Shown here: in pieces, positions 49,228-58,827 of the stretch
Position numbering within the stretch: the first letter of the stretch is position 1
Layout of the letters: the number at the start of each line of letters is the position of its first letter
Origin: Cloacibacterium sp047601505
GTDB taxonomy: Bacteria > Bacteroidota > Bacteroidia > Flavobacteriales > Weeksellaceae
DNA length: 64,000 nt
Direction: 5' to 3'
Assembly: GCF_047601505.1 (NCBI RefSeq)
Contig: NZ_JASGJD010000001.1
Coordinates: 1,798,001 to 1,862,000, forward strand
Program-made: the position numbers and the translations under genes
Notes under the pieces: model-generated
Database searches by the model: none
The model's input: the letters and a program-made list of their open reading frames with translations, nothing else
Told to the model about the DNA's origin: nothing

Positions 49228-51222
49228 ATGAAAAATATAGTATTACTAGCATGTTTAGCGGTTTCGGGAATGTTTTTTTCTCAGAATAAAACCTACGAAT
49301 TATCTTCTCCGAAAGGAAAAAATAAAATTAAATTCGAATTGGTGAATAACGCTCCAAAATATGCAGTCTCTCATGGCAAAACTCAAGTGATTTCTCCATC
49401 TGATATGGGTTTTCTGTTAAAAAATAACGAAGATTTAAGTCAGAATTTTGAAATTTTAAAAGTCGAAAATTCTACTTTTGATGAAACTTGGGACCAAGTT
49501 TGGGGCGAAAAGAAAAAAATACGAAACCACTACAATCAAATGGTGGTAAAACTTCAACAAAAAAATCAAAACAAAAGAAAATTAGATATTCAATTTCGTG
49601 CTTATGATGATGGAGTAGCTTTCAGATATGTATATCCGAATCAAAATGATAAAGACAGCATCTTCATTATGGACGAAAAAACGACATTCAACCTAAAAGA
49701 AGACGGGCAAGCTTGGTGGATACCTGCTTACAGAGAAAACAGATACGAATATTTGTACCAAAAATCTCCTGTTAGCAAGCTAGATACCGTGCACACTCCT
49801 TTAACTATTGAAAGCAATAGTGGTTTAAAATTAAGTTTCCACGAAGCCAATTTAATCGATTTTGCGAGCATGACTTTGGTGAATACCACAGGAACGCAAT
49901 TGAAATCTGACCTCGTTCCTTGGGCTGATGGCGTAAAAGTGAGAGTGAAAGACAGTTTTACTTCTTCTTGGCGAACTATTCAGATTGGAGAGAAAGCTGG
50001 CGATTTAATAGATTCTTATCTCATTCTTAATTTGAATGAACCTAATAAATTAGGAAATCCAACGTATTTTAAACCTTATAAATATACTGGAATTTGGTGG
50101 GGAATGCACATTGGGAAATATACTTTCTGGGAAAGCGAAAAACAAGGTGCTACTACTAAAAATGCTTTCGATTATATCGATTTTACAGCAAAAGAAGGTT
50201 TCCATCACATGCTTATTGAAGGTTGGAACAAAGGCTGGACTCCACAATGGTACGAAAACCACATGCACATGTTTAGTTTTACCAAAACAGCAGACAATTT
50301 TGATATAGAAAAAGTAGTAGATTATGGTAACAAAAAAGGTGTTGAATTGATTGGTTACCACGAAACTGGTTCTAATTTAATCAATTATTTAAAAGAAATT
50401 GATGCAGGTTTTGCACTTTACCAAAAATTAGGAATTCACACCGTTAAAATTGGTCATGTTGGTTCTAAATTGAATATGAAAGAATGGCATCATGGTCAGT
50501 TTGGAGTTAATTATTTTAGATATGTGTTACAAAAAGCAGCACAATATAATTTAGCTGTTTTCTATCACGAACCTATAAAAGATACTGGCGAACGCAGAAC
50601 GTATCCTAATATGTTGGCAAGAGAAGCTGCACGTGGACAAGAATATAACGCTTGGAGCGAAGGCAATCCGCCAAGTCATGTTGTAATTTTACCTTTTACA
50701 AGAATGCTTTCAGGACCTATGGATTATACACCAGGAGTTTTGGATGTAGAAATTAAACAAGGTTATCCAGGTAAAAGAATTCACGGAACTACTGCTCAGC
50801 AATTGGCAATGTATGTAGTTTTTTATTCTCCAATTCAAATGCTAGCAGATTTACCAGAAAATTATACAGGAAAACCAGAATTGCAATTCTTGAAAGATGT
50901 TCCTACAGATTGGGACAATACAATAGTTTTGAATGGCGAAATTGGCGAATACATTACAACAGTAAGAAAAGACAGAAATTCTAACGATTGGTTTCTTGGA
51001 AGTATGACCAACGAAAAATCTAGAGATTTATCTGTATCTCTTTCTTTCTTAGATAAAAATGCTCGTTACGAAGCTCAGATTTATGCTGATGCAAAAGGAA
51101 CTAGCGAAACAGTAAACCCAACTGCTGTTGCTATTTCTAAAAAAATAGTAAAATCTACAGATGTGCTTCAGTTGCATTTAGGAGGTTCTGGAGGTACCGC
51201 TATCAGATTCAAAAAATTATAA
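49228..51222 (+). CDS. GH97 glycoside hydrolase, SusB-like (inverting alpha-glucosidase type)
   Basis: A 664-residue protein with a signal peptide (1-19). An N-terminal beta-supersandwich is followed by the barrel and a C-terminal beta domain. Candidate catalytic and calcium glutamates are Glu379 in YHETGSN, Glu448 in FYHEPIKDTG and Glu466 in LAREAARGQE, matching SusB blocks. The segment HTVKIGHVG has Gly409 where retaining GH97 alpha-galactosidases carry the Asp nucleophile (KVDF), so an inverting enzyme is expected. Alpha-glucose is not part of ordinary xyloglucan, so its role in this locus is unclear. Confidence 0.9.
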   Translation: MKNIVLLACLAVSGMFFSQNKTYELSSPKGKNKIKFELVNNAPKYAVSHGKTQVISPSDMGFLLKNNEDLSQNFEILKVENSTFDETWDQVWGEKKKIRNHYNQMVVKLQQKNQNKRKLDIQFRAYDDGVAFRYVYPNQNDKDSIFIMDEKTTFNLKEDGQAWWIPAYRENRYEYLYQKSPVSKLDTVHTPLTIESNSGLKLSFHEANLIDFASMTLVNTTGTQLKSDLVPWADGVKVRVKDSFTSSWRTIQIGEKAGDLIDSYLILNLNEPNKLGNPTYFKPYKYTGIWWGMHIGKYTFWESEKQGATTKNAFDYIDFTAKEGFHHMLIEGWNKGWTPQWYENHMHMFSFTKTADNFDIEKVVDYGNKKGVELIGYHETGSNLINYLKEIDAGFALYQKLGIHTVKIGHVGSKLNMKEWHHGQFGVNYFRYVLQKAAQYNLAVFYHEPIKDTGERRTYPNMLAREAARGQEYNAWSEGNPPSHVVILPFTRMLSGPMDYTPGVLDVEIKQGYPGKRIHGTTAQQLAMYVVFYSPIQMLADLPENYTGKPELQFLKDVPTDWDNTIVLNGEIGEYITTVRKDRNSNDWFLGSMTNEKSRDLSVSLSFLDKNARYEAQIYADAKGTSETVNPTAVAISKKIVKSTDVLQLHLGGSGGTAIRFKKL

Positions 51223-51272
51223 ATTTTGATTTGAAAGTTAAATAGAAGAAATTTTAGTCTTTAGTTATTAAA

Positions 51273-53438
51273 ATGAAAAAGTATTTAATATATCTGTTCT
51301 TTTTTGTAATGATTGCACCCATTTATGCTCAGCAAAAGAGTAATAAGGTATACCCATTTCAAAATTCTAAACTTTCTACGGAAAAGCGAATTGATAATCT
51401 ATTGTCTTTAATGACTTTAGATGAAAAAATTACAGTATTAAGTACTAATCCTTCAGTTCCAAGATTAGGAGTAGTAGGTACAGGTCATGTTGAAGGTCTG
51501 CATGGTTTAGCTCTTGGTGGACCAGGAGAATGGGGTGGAAAAGGCAAACAAGCACTTACCACTACTACTTTTCCTCAATCTTATGGGTTAGGAGAAACTT
51601 GGGATGTTAATTTAATTCAAAAAGTTGCCAATGTTGAAGGCTATGAAGCGCGATTTGCTTTACAGAAATACAATCGTGGAGGATTGGTAATTAGAGCTCC
51701 AAATGCAGATATAGCAAGAGATCCAAGATGGGGAAGAACCGAAGAAAGTTTTGGGGAAGATGCTTTTTTTAATGGAACGATGTCTGTTGCTTTTATAAAA
51801 GGTTTACAAGGCAATCATTCTAAATATTGGCAAACAGCATCGCTGATGAAACATTTTCTTGCTAATAGTAATGAAGATGGGAGAACTTATACATCATCTG
51901 ATTTTGATGAACGCTTGTGGAGAGAATATTATTCTGTTCCTTTTAGAATGGGGATAGAAGAAGGTGGCTCACGTGCTTATATGGCAGCATATAATAAAAT
52001 TAATGGAATTCCGGCGATGGTTCATCCAATGCTTAAAGAGATTACTCAAAAAGAATGGGGACAAAATGGAATTATCTGTACAGATGGAGGTGCTTTTAAA
52101 TTATTACTTTCAGACCATAAATTTTATAAAGATCAATATTTAGGAGCTGCAGCAACTGTAAAAGCAGGTGTTAATCAGTTTTTAGATGATTATAAAGAGG
52201 CCGTAGAAGGTGCTATAGCAAAAGGATTTTTAACAGAGAAAGATATTGATGATGTTATACGAGGAAATTTTAGAGTAATGATAAAACTAGGAATGTTAGA
52301 TAATTCTATAGAAAACCCATATTCTAAAATTGGTTTAGAAAATGATGCTGTTGATCCTTGGAAAACCGAAGAACATAAAAGAATAGCATTAGAAGCAACT
52401 CAAAAATCAATTGTTTTGTTAAAAAATGATTCAGATATATTGCCTTTGCAAAAAGAAAAAATAAAAACTTTTGCAATTATTGGAAATCGAGCAGATCAAG
52501 TTCTTTTAGATTGGTACAGCGGTACGCCTCCCTACACCGTTACTCCTTTGCAAGGAATCAAAAATAAATTGGGCGAAAAAGTAGAAATCTTATTTGCTAA
52601 AAATAATGCAGATGGTAAAGCTGCCGAAATTGCAAAAAAAGCTGATGCTGTTATCATAATTGTAGGCAATCATCCTGTTTGTGATGCAGGTTGGGCTAAT
52701 TGCCCAATACCGAGCGAAGGAAAAGAATCTGTGGATAGACAATCTTTAACACTTGAGCAAGAAGATTTGGTTAAAATTGCATTTAAAGCCAATCCTAAAA
52801 CTGCGGTAGTTTTAATGAGTAGTTTTCCGTATGCGATTAATTGGACTCAAGAACACGTACCTGCAATTGTTCATCTTACAAATAATAGTCAAGAATTAGG
52901 AAATGCACTTGCGGATGTATTGTTCGGAGACTACAATCCTGCAGGTAGATTAATACAAACTTGGGTTAGAGAAATTACTGATTTACCAGATTTAATGGAT
53001 TATAATATCAGAAACGGAAGATCATATCAATATTTCAAAGGAAATCCTTTATATGCTTTTGGACACGGTTTAAGTTATACAAAATTCAATTATAACTCAG
53101 TTAAAACCAATTCTGAAACTTTAACTAATAATGGGGAAATACAAGTTTCAGTTTCCATTACAAATTCTGGAGATAAAGATGGAGATGAGGTAGTGCAATT
53201 ATACGTTAAACATCTCAATTCTAAAGTAACTCGTCCGATAAAAGAACTGAAAGCCTTTCAAAGAGTGTTTTTTAAAGCAGGAGAAACCAAAGATGTTTTA
53301 CTTACGCTTAAAGCTAAAGATTTACAATTTTGGGATGTAGAAAATCAAAAATTTGAATTGGAAAAAGATACTGTGGAATTACAAATAGGTTCATCTTCTG
53401 ATGCTATAAAACTTAAAAAATTGCTTAATATAAATTAA
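51273..53438 (+). CDS. GH3 family beta-glycosidase (beta-xylosidase-like subgroup)
   Basis: A 721-residue protein with a signal peptide (1-20, ending IYAQ). The N-terminal barrel has EGLHGLALGGPGEWGG and TTTFPQSYGLGETWD, resembling xylan beta-xylosidases of GH3. The nucleophile is Asp271 in IICTDGGAFK. The alpha/beta sandwich and a C-terminal fibronectin-III-like domain (VSVSITNSGDKDGDEVVQLY) follow. Substrate is beta-glucose or beta-xylose at non-reducing ends. GH39 starts 6 bp downstream. Confidence 0.9.
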   Translation: MKKYLIYLFFFVMIAPIYAQQKSNKVYPFQNSKLSTEKRIDNLLSLMTLDEKITVLSTNPSVPRLGVVGTGHVEGLHGLALGGPGEWGGKGKQALTTTTFPQSYGLGETWDVNLIQKVANVEGYEARFALQKYNRGGLVIRAPNADIARDPRWGRTEESFGEDAFFNGTMSVAFIKGLQGNHSKYWQTASLMKHFLANSNEDGRTYTSSDFDERLWREYYSVPFRMGIEEGGSRAYMAAYNKINGIPAMVHPMLKEITQKEWGQNGIICTDGGAFKLLLSDHKFYKDQYLGAAATVKAGVNQFLDDYKEAVEGAIAKGFLTEKDIDDVIRGNFRVMIKLGMLDNSIENPYSKIGLENDAVDPWKTEEHKRIALEATQKSIVLLKNDSDILPLQKEKIKTFAIIGNRADQVLLDWYSGTPPYTVTPLQGIKNKLGEKVEILFAKNNADGKAAEIAKKADAVIIIVGNHPVCDAGWANCPIPSEGKESVDRQSLTLEQEDLVKIAFKANPKTAVVLMSSFPYAINWTQEHVPAIVHLTNNSQELGNALADVLFGDYNPAGRLIQTWVREITDLPDLMDYNIRNGRSYQYFKGNPLYAFGHGLSYTKFNYNSVKTNSETLTNNGEIQVSVSITNSGDKDGDEVVQLYVKHLNSKVTRPIKELKAFQRVFFKAGETKDVLLTLKAKDLQFWDVENQKFELEKDTVELQIGSSSDAIKLKKLLNIN

Positions 53439-53444
53439 AAGAAA

Positions 53445-55019
53445 ATGAAAAGATTTACATCAATATTAGTAGTTTTATTCTGTATTAGCCATATTTCTAT
53501 ATTTGGACAAAGCACATCAAATATTCGTGAAATTACAATTGATTATAATGCTTCTGTTGGTAAATTTAATACCATGTTCAAAGAGAGTGTTGGCGCAGGT
53601 AGAGCTAATGAAGGGCTTCGTGCAGATTGGCAGCAGCAATTGGCGATGGTAAAAAAAGAATGCGATTTTAAATATATTAGAATGCATGGTTTGTTAACTG
53701 ATGATATGGCTGTTTACAAAGAAGATGCTAAAGGAAACCCCGAATATAATTACCAATATATTGATGCTTTGTACGATTTTTTATTGAGTATCAAAGTAAA
53801 ACCTTTTGTTGAATTAGGTTTTATGCCATCAGCTTTAGCAAGTGGAAATCAAACGATTTTCTGGTGGAGAGGAAATGTAACGCCACCAAAAGATTATAAA
53901 AAATGGGAAGATTTAATTCGTAATCTTACCCAACATTTTACAGAAAGATATGGAGTAGAAGAAGTGAAAACTTGGTATTTCGAAGTTTGGAACGAACCTA
54001 ATCTTTCCCCAGGTTTTTGGACAGGAACTCAGCAAGATTATTTTAAATTATATCAACACACAGCAAAAGCTGTAAAAAGTGTAAATTCAGAATACAAAGT
54101 GGGAGGTCCTGCAACGGCAGGAGCAGCTTGGGTGCCAGAAACGATAGCATTTTGTGCGGAAAATAATGTGCCAATAGATTTTATTTCTACGCATTCTTAT
54201 GGTGTGAAACAAGGTTTTTTAGATGAATTTGGTACTACAGGAACTATTCTTAACAAAGATGAATTCAGTGTGAGCGAAGATGTAATGAATTCTAGAAAAC
54301 AAATTTCCGAATCTAAAATTCCTAATCTGGAACTTCACTATACAGAATGGAGTTCGTCTTACACTCCTGCAGACCCGTTTCACGATAGTTATCATTCGGC
54401 TTCATATATTCTTCAAAAACTTAAACAAGTTGGCTCAGCTGCCAATTCTATGTCTTATTGGGTTTTTACAGATATTTTTGAAGAAGCTGGACCAAGATTT
54501 ACGCCTTTTCATGGTGGTTTTGGGTTGCTTAATACTCAAGGAATTAAAAAGCCAGCGTATTTTTCTTATGCTTTTTTAAATAAACTCGGAGAGACAGAAC
54601 TGAAAAATTCAGACAAAAAATCTTGGGCTACAAAAGCTAAAGATGGTAGTGTGCAAGTTTTGTTTTGGGATTTTACCAATACGCTTCCAGACGATATTAA
54701 CAATCAACAATACTATATAAAAGATTTGCCATCGAAATTTAAAGAAAAAACAAAAATCGAAATTAATGGTTTAGCAAAAGGCAATTACAATTTGGAAGTT
54801 TATAAAGTTGGGTACAAACAGAATGATGTTTTTACAGATTATATAGCCATGAATAAACCCAATCAATTAACAAAAGAACAAGTAAAAACTTTGAAACAGA
54901 AAAATAATGGCGAACCATTTTTCAAAGGAAAAATTAGCATAGATGCAAAAGGAAAATTCACCAAAAATTTTGACGTGAACGAAAATGATGTATTCCTTTT
55001 GGTAATTTCTAAGCAATAA
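53445..55019 (+). CDS. GH39 family glycosidase (beta-xylosidase-like)
   Basis: A 524-residue protein with a signal peptide (1-22). The clan-A barrel has acid/base Glu184 in WYFEVWNEPNLSPGFW and nucleophile Glu301 in LHYTEWSSSYTP. Known GH39 activities include beta-xylosidase and alpha-iduronidase. The N-terminal GLRADWQQQLAMVKKECDFKYIRMHGLL block is typical of bacterial beta-xylosidases of this family. In a xyloglucan setting it could remove beta-1,2-xylose side-chain caps, but that is inference. Confidence 0.88.
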   Translation: MKRFTSILVVLFCISHISIFGQSTSNIREITIDYNASVGKFNTMFKESVGAGRANEGLRADWQQQLAMVKKECDFKYIRMHGLLTDDMAVYKEDAKGNPEYNYQYIDALYDFLLSIKVKPFVELGFMPSALASGNQTIFWWRGNVTPPKDYKKWEDLIRNLTQHFTERYGVEEVKTWYFEVWNEPNLSPGFWTGTQQDYFKLYQHTAKAVKSVNSEYKVGGPATAGAAWVPETIAFCAENNVPIDFISTHSYGVKQGFLDEFGTTGTILNKDEFSVSEDVMNSRKQISESKIPNLELHYTEWSSSYTPADPFHDSYHSASYILQKLKQVGSAANSMSYWVFTDIFEEAGPRFTPFHGGFGLLNTQGIKKPAYFSYAFLNKLGETELKNSDKKSWATKAKDGSVQVLFWDFTNTLPDDINNQQYYIKDLPSKFKEKTKIEINGLAKGNYNLEVYKVGYKQNDVFTDYIAMNKPNQLTKEQVKTLKQKNNGEPFFKGKISIDAKGKFTKNFDVNENDVFLLVISKQ

Positions 55020-55035
55020 TTCAATATTAAAAATT

Positions 55036-56571
55036 ATGAAAAAATTCTTAATAACAATAATTTTACTAACATTTCAAAATGTCTTTTCACAGAGCAATAC
55101 CACCGAAATTGAGGTTTTGAAAAGTGATAAAACTACAGAAATTAATAAAAATATTTATGGGCATTTTGCCGAGCATCTCGGCAGATGTATCTATGACGGG
55201 ATTTATGTAGGAGACAAAAGTCCTATTGCCAATACCAATGGTGTAAGAAACGATATTATAAAAGCTTTACAAGAACTTAAAGTTCCCAATCTTCGTTGGC
55301 CGGGAGGTTGTTTTGCAGATACTTATCATTGGAAAGATGGTATTGGAGCTAAAAACGAAAGACCAAGCATTGTAAATCGTTGGTGGGGAGGAACTACTGA
55401 AAATAATAGTTTCGGGACTCACGAATTTTTAGATTTATGCGAAATTTTAGGAACAGAACCATATTTGGCAGGGAATGTAGGAAGTGGCACTCCAAGAGAA
55501 TTAGACGAATGGGTACAATATGTAAACTACAAACCCGGAAGTCCTATGGCGGATTTGAGAGTTAAAAACGGTAGAAAATCTCCTTGGAATGTTTCTATTT
55601 GGGGAGTTGGAAACGAAATGTGGGGCTGTGGAGGCAATATGACAGCAGAATATTATGTCAATTTATACAAACAATACGCCACTTTTATGCCTAGTGGAGA
55701 TTCTAAACTTTTCAGAATTGCTTCTGGCGCAAATGGCGACGATTATCATTGGACAGAAGTTCTCATGAGAGACATCCCAAAATCTCTTATCGAAGGTGTT
55801 GCGATGCATTGGTACACGGTTATAGATTGGGCAAAAAAAGGTCATTCTACAAATTTTGACGAATCTGTTTACTTCGAATCTATGAAACAAGCGCTTAGAA
55901 TGGAAGAATTGGTGACCAAACATTCTGAAATTATGGATAAATACGACCCTGAGAAAAAAGTTGCTTTAATAGTTGATGAATGGGGCGGCTGGTACGAACC
56001 AGATGATACTGCAAAATGGGGCGTGCTATATCAACAAAATACCATTAGAGATGCCATGATTGCAGGAGTTACACTCAATATTTTTAATAATCATGCAGAC
56101 CGAGTGCGTGGTGCTAATTTGGCACAAGTTGTAAATGTTTTGCAATCTGTGATTTTAACAGATAAAGAAAAAATGCTTCTTACGCCTACTTATTATGTCA
56201 TGAAAATGTATAATGTACACCAAGGCGCACAACTTATTCCTCTTAAAATAGAATCTCCAAAGTATGTTTTAGACAACAACGAATTGCCAGCCGTTTCGGT
56301 TTCAGCTTCAAAAGATAAAAACAATTTGGTTCATATTTCTTTGGTTAACATAGATTCTCAGAAACAAAATAAAGTTAAAATAAATGTACAACAATTGGGT
56401 CTTAAAAATATTTCTGGACAGATTTTAACATCACCAAAAATTACAGATTATAATTCTTTTGAAAACTCAGACAAAATAAAACCTGCCGTTTTTAAATCAT
56501 TTACCATTAAAAATAATCAACTGGAAATTACTTTACCGCCTCATTCTGTGGTGGTTTTAGAAGGGAAATAG
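55036..56571 (+). CDS. GH51 alpha-L-arabinofuranosidase
   Basis: A 511-residue protein with a signal peptide (1-18, ending VFSQ). Family blocks are IYGHFAEHLGRCIYDGIYVG and NLRWPGGCFADTYHWKDGIG. The acid/base is Glu194 in WGVGNEMWGCGG and the nucleophile Glu315 in LIVDEWGGWYEPD. The C-terminal beta-sandwich is complete. It releases alpha-L-arabinofuranose, here plausibly from arabinosylated xyloglucan side chains. It takes the place that GH43 has in the well-studied Bacteroides ovatus locus. Confidence 0.94.
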   Translation: MKKFLITIILLTFQNVFSQSNTTEIEVLKSDKTTEINKNIYGHFAEHLGRCIYDGIYVGDKSPIANTNGVRNDIIKALQELKVPNLRWPGGCFADTYHWKDGIGAKNERPSIVNRWWGGTTENNSFGTHEFLDLCEILGTEPYLAGNVGSGTPRELDEWVQYVNYKPGSPMADLRVKNGRKSPWNVSIWGVGNEMWGCGGNMTAEYYVNLYKQYATFMPSGDSKLFRIASGANGDDYHWTEVLMRDIPKSLIEGVAMHWYTVIDWAKKGHSTNFDESVYFESMKQALRMEELVTKHSEIMDKYDPEKKVALIVDEWGGWYEPDDTAKWGVLYQQNTIRDAMIAGVTLNIFNNHADRVRGANLAQVVNVLQSVILTDKEKMLLTPTYYVMKMYNVHQGAQLIPLKIESPKYVLDNNELPAVSVSASKDKNNLVHISLVNIDSQKQNKVKINVQQLGLKNISGQILTSPKITDYNSFENSDKIKPAVFKSFTIKNNQLEITLPPHSVVVLEGK

Positions 56572-56587
56572 AAAAATATCAATCATT

Positions 56588-58813
56588 ATGAACAAAGCAA
56601 TATACTTCGCAGCAGCATTTGCATTTTTAACAAATGTACCTTTAAAAGCACAAAATCAATATAAATCAAACATTTCAAAAATGTATCAAGGAAAAGAAAT
56701 CAATAATAAGTTCGATAAGGAAATTGCCAGATTATTGGTGCAAATGACTTTAGAAGAAAAAATAGGAATGCTCCACGGTAACAGCATGTTTACAACGGGA
56801 GGTGTAGAACGATTGGGAATTCCAGAGCTTAAAATGGCTGATGGACCTTTGGGTGTAAGAGAAGAAATTTCTAGAGACAGTTGGGCTCCTGCAGGTCTTA
56901 CCAATGATTTTGCTACTTATTATCCAGCTGCTGGAGCTTTAGCAGCCACTTGGAATCCTAATTTGGCTTATACCTTCGGGAATAGCGTAGGACAAGAACT
57001 AAGAGCCAGAGACAAAGATATGTTGCTTTCTCCTGCCATCAATATTGTAAGAACTCCACTTGGAGGAAGAACTTATGAATACATGACCGAAGATCCATTT
57101 TTGAATAAAAAAATGACCGTTCCTATGGTTGTTGGTCTTCAAGATAATGATGTAATGGCTTGTGTAAAACACTTTGCAGCGAATAATCAAGAAACCAATA
57201 GAGATTTTGTAGATGTTCAAATTGATGAACGTACCCTTAGAGAAATTTATCTTCCTGCTTTTGAAGCAGCCGTAAAAGAAGGTAAAGCGTACAGTATTAT
57301 GGGTGCTTACAATAAATTTAGAGGAGAATATTTGTGTGAAAACGATTATATGCTCAATAAGGTTTTAAGAGACGAATGGGGTTTCAAAGGTGTTGTGGTT
57401 TCAGATTGGGCTGCAGTACATACCACTGTAAAATCTTTAAAAAGTGGTTTAGATATAGAAATGGGAACTCCAAAACCATTTAATGAGTTTTTCTTGGCAG
57501 ATAAATTACTAGCTGCCGTAAAAGCTGGAGAAATTTCAGAAAAAGAAATAGACCTTCATGTAGAAAGAATTTTGCGCACTTTATTCCAAGTAAAAGCAAT
57601 GGGAGCAAATGATAGAGTGAAGGGAAGTATTGCCACAGAAGCTCATTACCAAGATGCTTATAAAATTGCAGCAGAATCTGTGGTTTTATTGAAAAATGAC
57701 AACAATGCATTGCCTTTAAACCTAAATGGTATTAAATCTATTGCAGTAATTGGAAATAATGCTACTAAAAAAAATGCGCTTGGAGGTTTTGGTGCAGGGG
57801 TTAAAACAAAGAGAGAAGTTACGCCGTTAGAAGGTCTTAAAAACAGACTTCCTTCTTCTGTTAAAATTAATTATGCCGAAGGTTATTTAGAACGTTACGA
57901 AGAAAAAAATACGGGCAAATTAGGTGATATTACTTTGAATGGACCTGTAACCATAGATAAATTAGACGATGCTAAAGTGCAAGAAGCGGTAGAAGCAGCT
58001 AAAAATTCAGATATAGCCATTGTTTTCGCAGGTTCTAATCGTGATTATGAAACAGAAGCTTCAGACAGAAGAAGTCTTAAATTGCCTTTTGCACAAGAAG
58101 AATTAATTAAAAAAGTAGTTGAAGTTAATCCTAAAACTATTTTGGTAATGGTAGCAGGAGCTCCTTTTGATATTAAAGATATTAGTACAAAAACCAATGC
58201 TTTAGTTTGGAGTTGGTTCAATGGTTCTGAAGGAGGTAATGCCTTGGCAGACGTAATTTTAGGAAATGTAAATCCTTCTGGTAAATTACCTTGGACAATG
58301 CCAGTTGATATTAAAGATTCTCCGGCTCACGCTACCAATAGTTTCCCTGGCGATAAAACAGTAGAATACAAAGAAGGAATTTTGGTAGGTTACCGTTGGT
58401 TCGATACCAAAAAAGTAGAACCTCTTTATCCTTTTGGTTATGGTTTGTCTTATACCACTTTTAGTTTTGAAAAACCAACTACAGATAAAAAAGTATATCA
58501 AGAAAACGAAATGATTTCTGTGTCTGTATCAATTAAAAATACGGGTAAATTAGATGGTAAAGAAGTGGTGCAAGTATATGCTTCTAAACCAGATTCTAAA
58601 GTTTCTCGTGCAGCACAAGAACTGAAAGGTTTCCAAAAAGTATTGGCAAAAGCGGGTAAATCTGAATTGGTAACGATTAAAATTCCGGTAAAAGATTTAG
58701 CATTTTATAATGTTGATACTAAAAAATGGGAAGTAGAAAAAGGAAAATATATTTTGCATGTTGGTAATTCTTCTAGAAATAATAATCAGCAAATTTCAAT
58801 AAATATTCATTAA
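56588..58813 (+). CDS. GH3 family beta-glucosidase
   Basis: A 741-residue protein with a signal peptide (about 1-21, ending LKAQ). The barrel shows MADGPLGVREE, KHFAANNQETNR and nucleophile Asp273 in VVSDWAAVHTT. The alpha/beta sandwich and C-terminal fibronectin-III-like domain (VSIKNTGKLDGKEVVQVYAS) are present, ending normally. Compared with the GH3 at 51273 it has the canonical SDW motif of beta-glucosidases. It should hydrolyse the de-branched cello-oligosaccharide backbone in the periplasm. Confidence 0.93.
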   Translation: MNKAIYFAAAFAFLTNVPLKAQNQYKSNISKMYQGKEINNKFDKEIARLLVQMTLEEKIGMLHGNSMFTTGGVERLGIPELKMADGPLGVREEISRDSWAPAGLTNDFATYYPAAGALAATWNPNLAYTFGNSVGQELRARDKDMLLSPAINIVRTPLGGRTYEYMTEDPFLNKKMTVPMVVGLQDNDVMACVKHFAANNQETNRDFVDVQIDERTLREIYLPAFEAAVKEGKAYSIMGAYNKFRGEYLCENDYMLNKVLRDEWGFKGVVVSDWAAVHTTVKSLKSGLDIEMGTPKPFNEFFLADKLLAAVKAGEISEKEIDLHVERILRTLFQVKAMGANDRVKGSIATEAHYQDAYKIAAESVVLLKNDNNALPLNLNGIKSIAVIGNNATKKNALGGFGAGVKTKREVTPLEGLKNRLPSSVKINYAEGYLERYEEKNTGKLGDITLNGPVTIDKLDDAKVQEAVEAAKNSDIAIVFAGSNRDYETEASDRRSLKLPFAQEELIKKVVEVNPKTILVMVAGAPFDIKDISTKTNALVWSWFNGSEGGNALADVILGNVNPSGKLPWTMPVDIKDSPAHATNSFPGDKTVEYKEGILVGYRWFDTKKVEPLYPFGYGLSYTTFSFEKPTTDKKVYQENEMISVSVSIKNTGKLDGKEVVQVYASKPDSKVSRAAQELKGFQKVLAKAGKSELVTIKIPVKDLAFYNVDTKKWEVEKGKYILHVGNSSRNNNQQISINIH

Positions 58814-58827
58814 AACTAAACAATACT

